From the NCBI GenBank assembly GCA_019323655.1, contig JAHWGX010000040.1:1-12968 (forward strand): DNA of 12,968 nt, read 5' to 3'. The stretch's first letter is position 1. Every line of letters begins with the position of its first letter. The translations under genes and the position numbers were made by a program. This DNA comes from Candidatus Woesearchaeota archaeon (GTDB lineage Archaea; Nanobdellota; Nanobdellia; Woesearchaeales; GW2011-AR4). Below the pieces are notes generated by a model. That model worked only from the letters and a program-made list of their open reading frames with translations. It did not search any database and was not told the origin of the DNA. Shown in pieces: positions 1 through 5,787 of the stretch.

Positions 1-426
1 ATGAAGCCTGCTTTTAAGTTTAATATTGATTATGATTTTAATGCTGCGGAAGATATTTGCATACTTTCTTATGATTGCGGAGCGACTTGTGGCGATGCTG
101 AAAACTTTGATCCAATGTATAAGGTTAGAACCTATACCTGCGGAGAATATTTCTATAATTCCAAAAAAGATGATTATTCTAATTGTAGAGAGGGGTTGGA
201 TGATTTTAATAAACAGTTTGAGTGTGGGGAGCCGCCATATAGCTGTTATGGGGATTGCCCTCTTTGCACATGCAAACGCTGGAGGGATAGCGGATGTTGC
301 GAACCCGGAGAAAAACGTCAGGTAAGGAGTTGCAAACATTATACCTGTCCTGACGACACAGAAAGATGTGTAGGAGTTTCATGTGATGAACCCTGCGGTG
401 AAGGATGCGAAGATGATAGTGAGTAA
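1..426 (+). CDS. Cys-rich protein with TSP1-like Trp/Arg module, probably 5'-partial
   Basis: The frame is open from the first base of the window and ends at TAA 424-426. Base 1 happens to begin an ATG, but no upstream sequence is visible, there is no signal peptide, and the N-terminus reads like the interior of a protein, so this is most likely the C-terminal part of a longer gene. Numbered from that Met, 18 of 141 residues are Cys (20, 26, 30, 47, 62, 75, 82, 86, 89, 91, 99, 100, 111, 116, 123, 128, 132, 136). The stretch 86-123 has the spacing C-x2-C-x-C-K-R-W-x4-C-C, then G-x2-R-x2-R-x-C, reminiscent of thrombospondin type-1 modules and of W...C...R-x-R-x-C repeats common in surface proteins of uncultivated archaea. 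An extracellular, disulfide-bonded fold is inferred; metal binding by the Cys is an alternative. The tail is strongly acidic. No specific function can be assigned. Confidence 0.6.
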   Translation: MKPAFKFNIDYDFNAAEDICILSYDCGATCGDAENFDPMYKVRTYTCGEYFYNSKKDDYSNCREGLDDFNKQFECGEPPYSCYGDCPLCTCKRWRDSGCCEPGEKRQVRSCKHYTCPDDTERCVGVSCDEPCGEGCEDDSE

Positions 427-473
427 TACTCCAAATAAAATCTATTGCAGTTCTAACAAGCCACCACACAAAA

Positions 474-483
474 ATATATAAAC
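474..483 (+). promoter_or_regulatory. TATA box for the RPA gene (leaderless)
   Basis: The sequence atatataaac follows an A-rich BRE-like stretch (acacaaaa) and is centred about 28 nt before the RPA ATG at 507. No Shine-Dalgarno sequence lies before that ATG. The spacing fits an archaeal TATA box driving a leaderless or nearly leaderless mRNA. The same 10 bases recur at 2116-2125. Confidence 0.6.
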
Positions 484-506
484 AAACAGGCTTTCCCCAA
501 TTAAAG

Positions 507-1514
507 ATGATAAAAATACCCTATGAGCAGATTGTTGAGAGGATAAAAAACGAGGCAAAGGTTTCTGAGAGCGAGATTGAGGATAAGATAAAAGACAAGA
601 TGAAGCAGCTTTCCGGATTAATAAGCAAGGAAGGCGCTGCTCATATTGTTGCTAATGAGTTTGGGATAAGGGTTTTCGATTCTTTTACAGGAAAGCTGCA
701 GATTAAAAATATTCTTGCAGGCCTGAGAAATGTTGAGACAGTCGGAAAAGTCCTGCAGGCTTACGAGCTGAGGGAATTCACCACAAACGAAAGGCAGGGC
801 AAGGTTGCTTCTTTAATCATCGGGGATGAGACTGGAACTGTGAGAGTAGTTATGTGGGGGGAGCAGGCAGAAAACATCAAAAAAATAGAGAGAGGCAATA
901 CTTTGAAGATAATAGGGGGCTATGTAAGGGACAATAATGGGAATATTGAGCTGCATTTGAATGAAAGAAGCCAGCTAATCATAAATCCCGAAGGGGAGAC
1001 TGTAGGAAATGTAAAGCAGCAGTCAGCTGAAAGAAAATCCATTAACCAACTTACGGAAAGGGACAGCACTGTAGAGATTTTGGGGACAATAGTGCAGATA
1101 TTTGACCCAAGATTTTTTGAAATATGCCCGGAATGCGGAAAAAGGGCGAAAAATGCAGAAGGGTCGTTTGTATGCGATACACATAAGGAAATCGAGCCTG
1201 ATTATTCCTATGTCCTTAACCTGATCGTTGATGACGGAACAGAGAACATAAGGGCAGTGTTTTTCAGGGAGAGCATGGAAAATCTTATCAGCATGGGCAG
1301 GGGCAAAATTTTAGGATACAAAGACAACCCGGAGCAGTTTGAAGCAGTAAAAACAGAATTATTAGGGAACATTGTAAAAATAAAAGGCAGGGTTAAGAAA
1401 AACCTTTTCTTTGATAGGCTTGAGCTTTTGGCAAATGAGGCTTTGTTAAATCCTGATCCAGAAGAGGAAATCAAAAGGCTGGATGAAGAGGTTAAGAAAG
1501 CAGAAACCAATTAA
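507..1514 (+). CDS. Replication protein A (RPA), archaeal ssDNA-binding protein
   Basis: This 335-residue protein is an archaeal RPA that coats single-stranded DNA during replication, repair and recombination. Residues 1-60 form a charged helical N-terminal segment (KIPYEQIVERIKNEAKVS, then GLISKEGAAHIVANEFGI) typical of archaeal RPA subunits. Residues about 70-158 form a first OB fold (start LRNVETVGKVLQAYELREF; core GDETGTVRVVMWG). Residues about 180-310 form a second OB fold that contains a zinc finger C207-x2-C210-x12-C223-x2-H226. The C-terminus is a charged helix (EEEIKRLDEEVKKAE). The ATG at 507 fits a leaderless start behind the TATA box at 474-483. RadA lies about 1.1 kb downstream, and in this family RPA and RadA act on the same ssDNA substrate. 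I see no frameshift or truncation. The RPA call is firm; whether it works alone or with other subunits cannot be told here. Confidence 0.92.
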   Translation: MIKIPYEQIVERIKNEAKVSESEIEDKIKDKMKQLSGLISKEGAAHIVANEFGIRVFDSFTGKLQIKNILAGLRNVETVGKVLQAYELREFTTNERQGKVASLIIGDETGTVRVVMWGEQAENIKKIERGNTLKIIGGYVRDNNGNIELHLNERSQLIINPEGETVGNVKQQSAERKSINQLTERDSTVEILGTIVQIFDPRFFEICPECGKRAKNAEGSFVCDTHKEIEPDYSYVLNLIVDDGTENIRAVFFRESMENLISMGRGKILGYKDNPEQFEAVKTELLGNIVKIKGRVKKNLFFDRLELLANEALLNPDPEEEIKRLDEEVKKAETN

Positions 1515-1541
1515 TATTCTAAATTTTTATTTTTCTTTAAA

Positions 1542-2003
1542 ATGATGCATTACACACATCTGGCATTTGGGCTTCTTATTGCCCTGCTGTCATTAGATTT
1601 ATTTGGGATAGAAAATAAACTGCTTTTTGTATTAACAGCATTATTTTTTTCTGTTCTTCCTGATATTGACAAGCCAAAATCAAAAATTGGAAGGAAAAAC
1701 AAAGTAATTTCAAGAATAATTAATTTTGTTTTTGGCCATAGGGGGCTATTACATACAATTTACATTCCAGTAGCATTATTTTTTATTTTTTATAATTTAA
1801 ACAAGGAGATGGGAATTGCAATTTTGGTTGGCTATTTTTCACATTTGATTATTGATGCCCTTACTAAAGCAGGGATAAGGCCTTTTTATCCGATATTCAA
1901 CAGAAAAGTTAACGGGTTTTTCAGGACAAATTCTTTTTTTGAAAAAACTATTTTTTTAATTGTATTATTAGCGGATTTTTATATAATTTTGAAATATATT
2001 TAG
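1542..2003 (+). CDS. YdjM/DUF457-like membrane-bound metal-dependent hydrolase
   Basis: This 153-residue integral membrane protein belongs to the YdjM (LexA-regulated inner-membrane hydrolase) family. The family signatures are present in order: THLAFG at 5-10, LPDIDKPKSKIG at 39-50 with paired Asp (D41, D43), GHRGLLHT at 65-72, and GYFSHLIIDALT at 97-108 with H101 and D105. The conserved His and Asp are thought to bind metal at the membrane face. Hydrophobic helices lie around 11-40, 73-96 and 134-153. In bacteria some members are DNA-damage inducible, and others resemble phospholipase C-like hydrolases; the substrate here is unknown. The gene begins ATGATG, so the start is 1542 or 1545; I cannot choose between them. 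It lies 27 bp after RPA and may be co-transcribed with it. Confidence 0.82.
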   Translation: MMHYTHLAFGLLIALLSLDLFGIENKLLFVLTALFFSVLPDIDKPKSKIGRKNKVISRIINFVFGHRGLLHTIYIPVALFFIFYNLNKEMGIAILVGYFSHLIIDALTKAGIRPFYPIFNRKVNGFFRTNSFFEKTIFLIVLLADFYIILKYI

Positions 2004-2022
2004 GGAAATATATTACAGATTA

Positions 2023-2112
2023 GCACTGGACATTCTGAGAGCATTAAATTTTTGGCTTATAAGCCTTGTAGTCTGAAAATCCTGCTTTTGGATGCACTGG
2101 ACATTTTCTGAG
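2023..2112. repeat. Direct repeat pair flanking a 12-bp palindrome
   Basis: The 12-mer gcactggacatt occurs at 2023-2034 and again at 2094-2105. It is followed by ctgag in the first copy (2035-2039) and by ttctgag in the second, so about 17 bases match with a 2-base insertion. The copies are 71 bp apart. Between them, at 2054-2065, is the perfect palindrome GGCTTATAAGCC. The second copy ends only a few bases before the TATA box at 2116. Regulator binding is an inference. No coding sequence was recognised in this stretch on either strand. Confidence 0.55.
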
Positions 2113-2115
2113 GGG

Positions 2116-2125
2116 ATATATAAAC
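2116..2125 (+). promoter_or_regulatory. TATA box upstream of the 95-aa gene and radA
   Basis: The sequence atatataaac is preceded by purine-rich gagggg and is identical in its 10 bases to the RPA TATA element at 474-483. Transcription would start near 2147-2150, giving a leader of roughly 110 nt before the ATG at 2259. That leader holds two small inverted repeats: ctcca/tggag with a 4-nt loop (about 2170-2183) and tggcaa/ttgcca with a 7-nt loop (about 2185-2203). No known riboswitch was recognised. Confidence 0.5.
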
Positions 2126-2258
2126 GGGCTGGTTCTAATAAGCAACTGCTGTATGAAAAATATGGCGCCTCCATCCCTGGAGCTTGGCAAATAAAAATTG
2201 CCATGGCTCATAACTTGAAGGGGATGCTGAAACAAAATCCGAAAGGAATGAGGTAAAA

Positions 2259-2546
2259 ATGGAAACAAAAATAAAAACAGAGAGTGTTACTGGCAACCTG
2301 CCAGAAAAGAGGTTTTCTACAGGCAGCTTAACAGCTACTGTATGGCAAAACCAGGGGGTAAGCAAGGCCGGAGAGGAAGTAAGCTTTAGGACTGTTTCTT
2401 TCCAGAGAAGATACAAGGACAGGAACGGAGACTGGCAATCCACAAGCACTTTAAGGGTAAACGACCTGCCGCAGGCTTCTCTGGTGCTGCAGAAAGCATA
2501 TGAATACCTTGTGATGAAAGAACTCCAGAGTTACGGCTCAGCTTGA
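2259..2546 (+). CDS. Conserved small protein of unknown function, adjacent to radA
   Basis: This 95-residue acid/basic-mixed protein has no membrane segment. The ATG at 2259 is preceded by GAGGT at 2250-2254 with a 4-nt gap. The core (residues 19-84) has a phase pattern I associate with a widespread uncharacterised family: F19-x2-G-x-L-x-A-x-V-W29-x-N, then a beta-rich F-R-T-V-S-F-x-R-R-Y-K-D-x-N-G-x-W59-x-S-T-x-x-L-R-x-N-D69-L-P-x-A, and a terminal helix with L-x-K-A-Y-E-Y-L (77-84). The predicted fold is a small beta-sheet followed by a helix, which would be compatible with a nucleic-acid-binding protein, but I know of no proven function. Its position directly before radA (73 bp from its stop to the radA ATG), in a neighbourhood with RPA, suggests a DNA recombination or repair context. 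That is inference from context only. Confidence 0.75.
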   Translation: METKIKTESVTGNLPEKRFSTGSLTATVWQNQGVSKAGEEVSFRTVSFQRRYKDRNGDWQSTSTLRVNDLPQASLVLQKAYEYLVMKELQSYGSA

Positions 2547-2619
2547 ATTTTTTAATTTTTATTTTAAACTAAAGATTAACAAAAGGAAAATTAAACAAAA
2601 AATTTAAAAGGTGAGAATA

Positions 2620-3654
2620 ATGAAACAAATTTTAATGGAACCGAAAGTTGTAGAAACCGATGAAAAGAAATCTGAAAAAACTATCAAGGCAAAGGCTTTA
2701 GCTGAAGAGAAGAAAACAGTAAAAGAAAAGAGCTTAAGTGACTTACCGGGGGTAGGGCCAGCCACTGTAGAAAAGCTTGAAGCAGTCGGCTATAACGACC
2801 TTATGTCTGTTGCAGTAGCCACCCCAGGAGAGCTTATAGATGCTACAGGTATGACTGAAGCGGCTGCAAAAAAAATCATTGCTGTATCAAGGGCATCTTT
2901 GGATATGGGCTTTGAATCGGGTGAAGCTGTTCTTGAAAGAAGAGGCAAGGTTCTTAAAATATCCACCGGAAGCAAAAGCTTTGATGCCCTGATCGGAGGA
3001 GGCTTTGAGTCAGCCGCAATAACAGAATGCTTTGGCGAGTTCGGGTCCGGAAAAACGCAGTTGGGGCATATGCTTGCAGTTAATTGCCTAAAGCAATATC
3101 CTGGCTCTACTGCGGTTTACATCGACACGGAAAATACTTTTAGGCCTGAGAGAATTGAGCAGCTTTCCAAGGGCGCCGGTTTAGATCCCATCGACGTTCT
3201 TAAGCAAATTAAAGTTGCGAGGGCATTCAACACTGACCATCAGATGCTGTTAGCTGAAAAAGTTGAGGACCTTATCAAAAAGCAGGGGCTGGATGTAAAG
3301 CTTGTTATTATAGACTCTTTGACAGCACACTTCAGGGCAGAGTATATTGGCAGGGGCACCTTAGCAGACAGGCAGCAGAAGATAAACAGGCATATGAGAG
3401 ACCTTGCGAAATTAGCGCATACCTATAATTTGTGCGTGTATGTGACAAACCAAGTAATGGCGAGGCCTGACATGTTTTTTGGGGATCCTACGCAGGCAAT
3501 CGGAGGGCATATTGTCGGGCATGCATCAACCTTTAGGCTGTACCTCAGAAAAGGAAAAAAGGGAAGCCGGGTCGCAAAACTTGTTGACAGCCCCAACCTT
3601 CCGGAAGGAGAAGCAAGCTTCTATGTCGAGACAAGCGGGCTGAAAGATTTATAA
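2620..3654 (+). CDS. radA: DNA repair and recombination protein RadA
   Basis: This is the archaeal RecA/Rad51-family recombinase, which forms ATP-dependent filaments on ssDNA and catalyses strand exchange. I place the start at the ATG at 2620 (344 residues) because GGTGA at 2610-2614 lies 5 nt before it; the GTG at 2611 in the same frame is part of that Shine-Dalgarno sequence. After a Lys/Glu-rich N-terminal extension of about 35 residues comes a helix-hairpin-helix domain (LSDLPGVGPATVEKLEAVGY onward). The ATPase core has Walker A GEFGSGKT at 139-146 and Walker B LVIID at 228-232. L1/L2-region signatures RQQKINRHMRDLAKLAH and TNQVMARPDMFFGDPTQAIGG follow, and the C-terminus is typical (LVDSPNLPEGEASFYV). 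The length is normal, no intein interrupts the Walker or L2 motifs, and all expected residues are present. A T-rich tract precedes the gene and another follows it. Confidence 0.97.
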   Translation: MKQILMEPKVVETDEKKSEKTIKAKALAEEKKTVKEKSLSDLPGVGPATVEKLEAVGYNDLMSVAVATPGELIDATGMTEAAAKKIIAVSRASLDMGFESGEAVLERRGKVLKISTGSKSFDALIGGGFESAAITECFGEFGSGKTQLGHMLAVNCLKQYPGSTAVYIDTENTFRPERIEQLSKGAGLDPIDVLKQIKVARAFNTDHQMLLAEKVEDLIKKQGLDVKLVIIDSLTAHFRAEYIGRGTLADRQQKINRHMRDLAKLAHTYNLCVYVTNQVMARPDMFFGDPTQAIGGHIVGHASTFRLYLRKGKKGSRVAKLVDSPNLPEGEASFYVETSGLKDL

Positions 3655-3687
3655 TTTCTTTTTATTTCTTCTTTTTCATTCTTTTTT
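3655..3687 (+). terminator. Oligo-T tract after radA
   Basis: Immediately after the radA stop the plus strand is almost pure pyrimidine, with several T runs, the last being six Ts at 3682-3687. Archaeal RNA polymerase commonly terminates on such U-rich tracts without a hairpin. A new promoter follows at 3707, consistent with a transcription-unit boundary. Confidence 0.5.
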
Positions 3688-3706
3688 AACAACAACCATC
3701 AATAAG

Positions 3707-3716
3707 TTTTTAAAAG
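3707..3716 (+). promoter_or_regulatory. TATA box for the plsC-gpsA operon
   Basis: tttttaaaag is centred about 25 nt upstream of the ATG at 3737, which has no Shine-Dalgarno sequence before it. The spacing fits a leaderless transcript beginning at or next to the first acyltransferase start codon. Confidence 0.5.
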
Positions 3717-3736
3717 TCAGTTTTTTCTTATTTGGT

Positions 3737-4348
3737 ATGCTTTACCCTGTTTTAAGTTTTTTTATAGCAAATTTTTGTAAACTCTTTATAAAAGAAATTA
3801 AGGGAATTAAAAACCTGCCTGAAGGAGGGTTTATCATAGCTTCGAACCATGCAAGTTTTTTAGACCCTTCGTTGATATGCTCTATTCTTCTTGATAAGTT
3901 TCATATTAAGGTTCATTATCTCGGTAAAAAGGAGCTTTTTGAAACATTTTTAGGAAAAATTTTTCATGAGGCTACTGGTACAATACCTATAGACCGGAGA
4001 GGCAAAGATAAATCTGGGTTGGAAAAAGCCATAAACCACTTAAAAAAAGGAGGTGTAATTGGCATTTTTCCTGAAGGCACTAGGTCAGAAGATGGAAAAC
4101 TACAAGACGGTAAAACCGGAGTTGCCCGGCTTGCAATCGGATCTCAGGTTCCTGTGATTCCGGTAGGAATAAGAGGAACTTATGATGTATGGCCAAGACA
4201 AAAAAAATTGTTTAGGCTAAAAAGAGTTGTAGAAGTTAATTTTGGAAAACCCATCTACTTTGACAAGTATTACACAAAGCAAGACAAAGCCACATTTAAA
4301 AAAACCACAAAAATAATTATGAAACGGATTGCAAAGCTTTTGGAGTGA
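3737..4348 (+). CDS. 1-acyl-sn-glycerol-3-phosphate acyltransferase family protein (PlsC-type), copy 1
   Basis: This 203-residue protein is a PlsC/LPLAT-family acyltransferase, which transfers a fatty acyl chain to (lyso)glycerol-3-phosphate at the inner membrane face. The catalytic block I is N37-H38-A-S-F-L-D43 (NHx4D). Block II includes GTIPIDRRGKD (81-91), block III is FPEGTRS at 111-117, and block IV is VPVIPVGIRGTYDVWP. A hydrophobic N-terminal stretch (about 2-18) probably dips into the membrane. It is the first gene of a tight plus-strand set: its TGA at 4346-4348 lies within the Shine-Dalgarno region of the next gene. The block positions are the same as in the second copy (5123-5749), which points to duplication. 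Which acyl position it serves, and whether the donor is acyl-CoA or acyl-ACP, cannot be read from sequence. Confidence 0.9.
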   Translation: MLYPVLSFFIANFCKLFIKEIKGIKNLPEGGFIIASNHASFLDPSLICSILLDKFHIKVHYLGKKELFETFLGKIFHEATGTIPIDRRGKDKSGLEKAINHLKKGGVIGIFPEGTRSEDGKLQDGKTGVARLAIGSQVPVIPVGIRGTYDVWPRQKKLFRLKRVVEVNFGKPIYFDKYYTKQDKATFKKTTKIIMKRIAKLLE

Positions 4349-4353
4349 AAACT

Positions 4354-5121
4354 ATGAATGCCATGCACGGAAATCCATTTTTTATAAAAAAAGGAAAAAA
4401 AGCGTGTTTGCTAATCCATGGTTTGACTAGCTCAACGCAGGAGATAGAAGAACTAGCTTTGTTTCTATCTAAAAAAAACTTTACTGTGATCGCCCCATTG
4501 TTGAAGGGGCATAACACCAGCATAGAGGATTTAAACAAAACAGATTGGCACAATTGGTTCGATTCTGTTATTAGAGCATACAAAAAAATAGAAAAAAGCA
4601 AAAAAATATTTGTCGTTGGCATTTCAATAGGGGCTATTCTAGCTTTACATTTAGCAAGGCATAAAAAAACTAACGCTTTGGTTTTACTGGCTCCAGCAGT
4701 TTTCTACAAAGATTGGAGGGTGAGATTTATTAACCTAGCAAAATATTTTATTGGAGCTAAGAAGAAAAACTATAAGAAATATTATCCTTGGAGAGAGCCT
4801 GCATATTATGATATTTATAATGAGGAGGCAATAAAACAGAGAGTTGCGTATGATGAGGCCGGGCTAAATGCCCTCTCTTCTGCGCTATTGCTTATAAATC
4901 ATGTAAAAAAAGAATTAAAAAAAATATATTCTCCCATTTTGATTATACATTCGAAGAACGACCACACAATCTTACCCCAGTCATCCTCTTATATTTATAA
5001 CAATATCGGATCAAAAGAAAAAAAGATTATATGGCTTAGAAACTCAGGACATGTAGTATCTGTTGATAATGAAAAAGAAAAAGTATTTCAATTGGTTTGT
5101 AATTTTTTAAGCAAAAACTAA
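4354..5121 (+). CDS. Alpha/beta hydrolase (monoacylglycerol lipase/carboxylesterase type)
   Basis: This 255-residue serine hydrolase resembles Est30-type carboxylesterases and monoacylglycerol lipases. I choose the ATG at 4354 because GGAGTGA at 4342-4348 lies 5 nt before it; an in-frame GTG at 4345 overlaps that Shine-Dalgarno sequence, and a third start is possible at 4363. The oxyanion-hole motif is LIHGLTSS, the nucleophile elbow is G-I-S91-I-G, and the remaining triad residues are D203 (HSKNDHT) and H233 (NSGHVV). A Lys-rich lid insertion (about 120-150) is aromatic and positively charged, which would suit an anionic or membrane substrate. The gene starts in the stop region of one PlsC copy and ends 1 nt before the next. 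A role in deacylating lysolipids or acylglycerols in the same pathway is inferred from that context; the exact substrate is unknown. Confidence 0.88.
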   Translation: MNAMHGNPFFIKKGKKACLLIHGLTSSTQEIEELALFLSKKNFTVIAPLLKGHNTSIEDLNKTDWHNWFDSVIRAYKKIEKSKKIFVVGISIGAILALHLARHKKTNALVLLAPAVFYKDWRVRFINLAKYFIGAKKKNYKKYYPWREPAYYDIYNEEAIKQRVAYDEAGLNALSSALLLINHVKKELKKIYSPILIIHSKNDHTILPQSSSYIYNNIGSKEKKIIWLRNSGHVVSVDNEKEKVFQLVCNFLSKN

Positions 5122-5122
5122 A

Positions 5123-5749
5123 ATGGTCTATCCAATTGCTAAGATAACAATCAGCCCAATAGTGAATCTTTGGATTAAGGAGGTTAATGGGCTGCAGAAT
5201 ACACCCAAATGCCCCTTCATAATAGCTGCGAATCATGCAAGCTACATGGACCATTTTATCATAATCTCAACTTTTGTTTCTCATTTGAATAAAAAAATAC
5301 CTTTTCTTGCAAAAAAAGAGCATTTCAACAACCCTATAAAGTCTGTGTGGCATAAATGGGCAGGGGCAGTGCCAATTGACAGGCAGGCAGGAGGCAAAAA
5401 GGCTCTGAAGTGGGCAGTTAAAGCTTTAAGGGGTGGGGAGGTTATTGGGATACATCCCGAGGGAACAAGAACCTTAACAGGAAAACTCCAAAAAGCAAAA
5501 ACAGGTGTTGCCAGGCTGGCTTTATTGGCTAAGGTTCCAGTGTTGCCTGTAGGCTTGATAGGCACTTTTGAGATCCTCCCTAAAGGAAAATACATACCCA
5601 AATTAAGAAGGGCTGTTATGAACATAGGGGAACCTTTATATTTTGATAAATATTACGGCAAAAAAATGACGAAAAAGTTATTAAGAAAGGTAACGAATGA
5701 CGTGATGAAGGAGATATCAAAATTATGCAAACAAAAATACAATTTTTGA
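5123..5749 (+). CDS. 1-acyl-sn-glycerol-3-phosphate acyltransferase family protein (PlsC-type), copy 2
   Basis: This 208-residue protein is a second PlsC/LPLAT acyltransferase. Block I is N37-H38-A-S-Y-M-D43, block II is GAVPIDRQAG (81-90), block III reads H111-P-E-G-T-R116 (His replacing the usual Phe), and block IV is VPVLPVGLIGTFEILP. The blocks fall at the same residue numbers as in copy 1, and both proteins share the C-terminal PxYFDKYY motif, so they are probably paralogues from a local duplication. The ATG at 5123 follows the hydrolase TAA after a single base and has no clear Shine-Dalgarno sequence, which suggests translational coupling. One plausible division of labour is sn-1 versus sn-2 acylation, since no PlsB or PlsY is seen in the window; this is inference. 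Confidence 0.9.
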   Translation: MVYPIAKITISPIVNLWIKEVNGLQNTPKCPFIIAANHASYMDHFIIISTFVSHLNKKIPFLAKKEHFNNPIKSVWHKWAGAVPIDRQAGGKKALKWAVKALRGGEVIGIHPEGTRTLTGKLQKAKTGVARLALLAKVPVLPVGLIGTFEILPKGKYIPKLRRAVMNIGEPLYFDKYYGKKMTKKLLRKVTNDVMKEISKLCKQKYNF

Positions 5750-5787
5750 TTGTGTAAAATAATCAGTTTTTGGTGGCTTAGTTAAAG

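Noticed and set aside
2153..2256. Two tiny ORFs (13 and 17 codons) in the leader before the 95-aa gene
   Set aside because: Neither has a Shine-Dalgarno sequence or a notable codon pattern; short ORFs are expected by chance here.
2004..2258. C/D-box or H/ACA guide RNA, or tRNA, in the intergenic stretch
   Set aside because: No RUGAUGA box C is paired with a CUGA box D at suitable spacing, there is no ACA-tailed hairpin pair, and no tRNA T-loop or acceptor pairing.
2620..3654. Intein in RadA
   Set aside because: Archaeal radA often hosts inteins, but Walker A, Walker B and L2 run without interruption and the length is normal.
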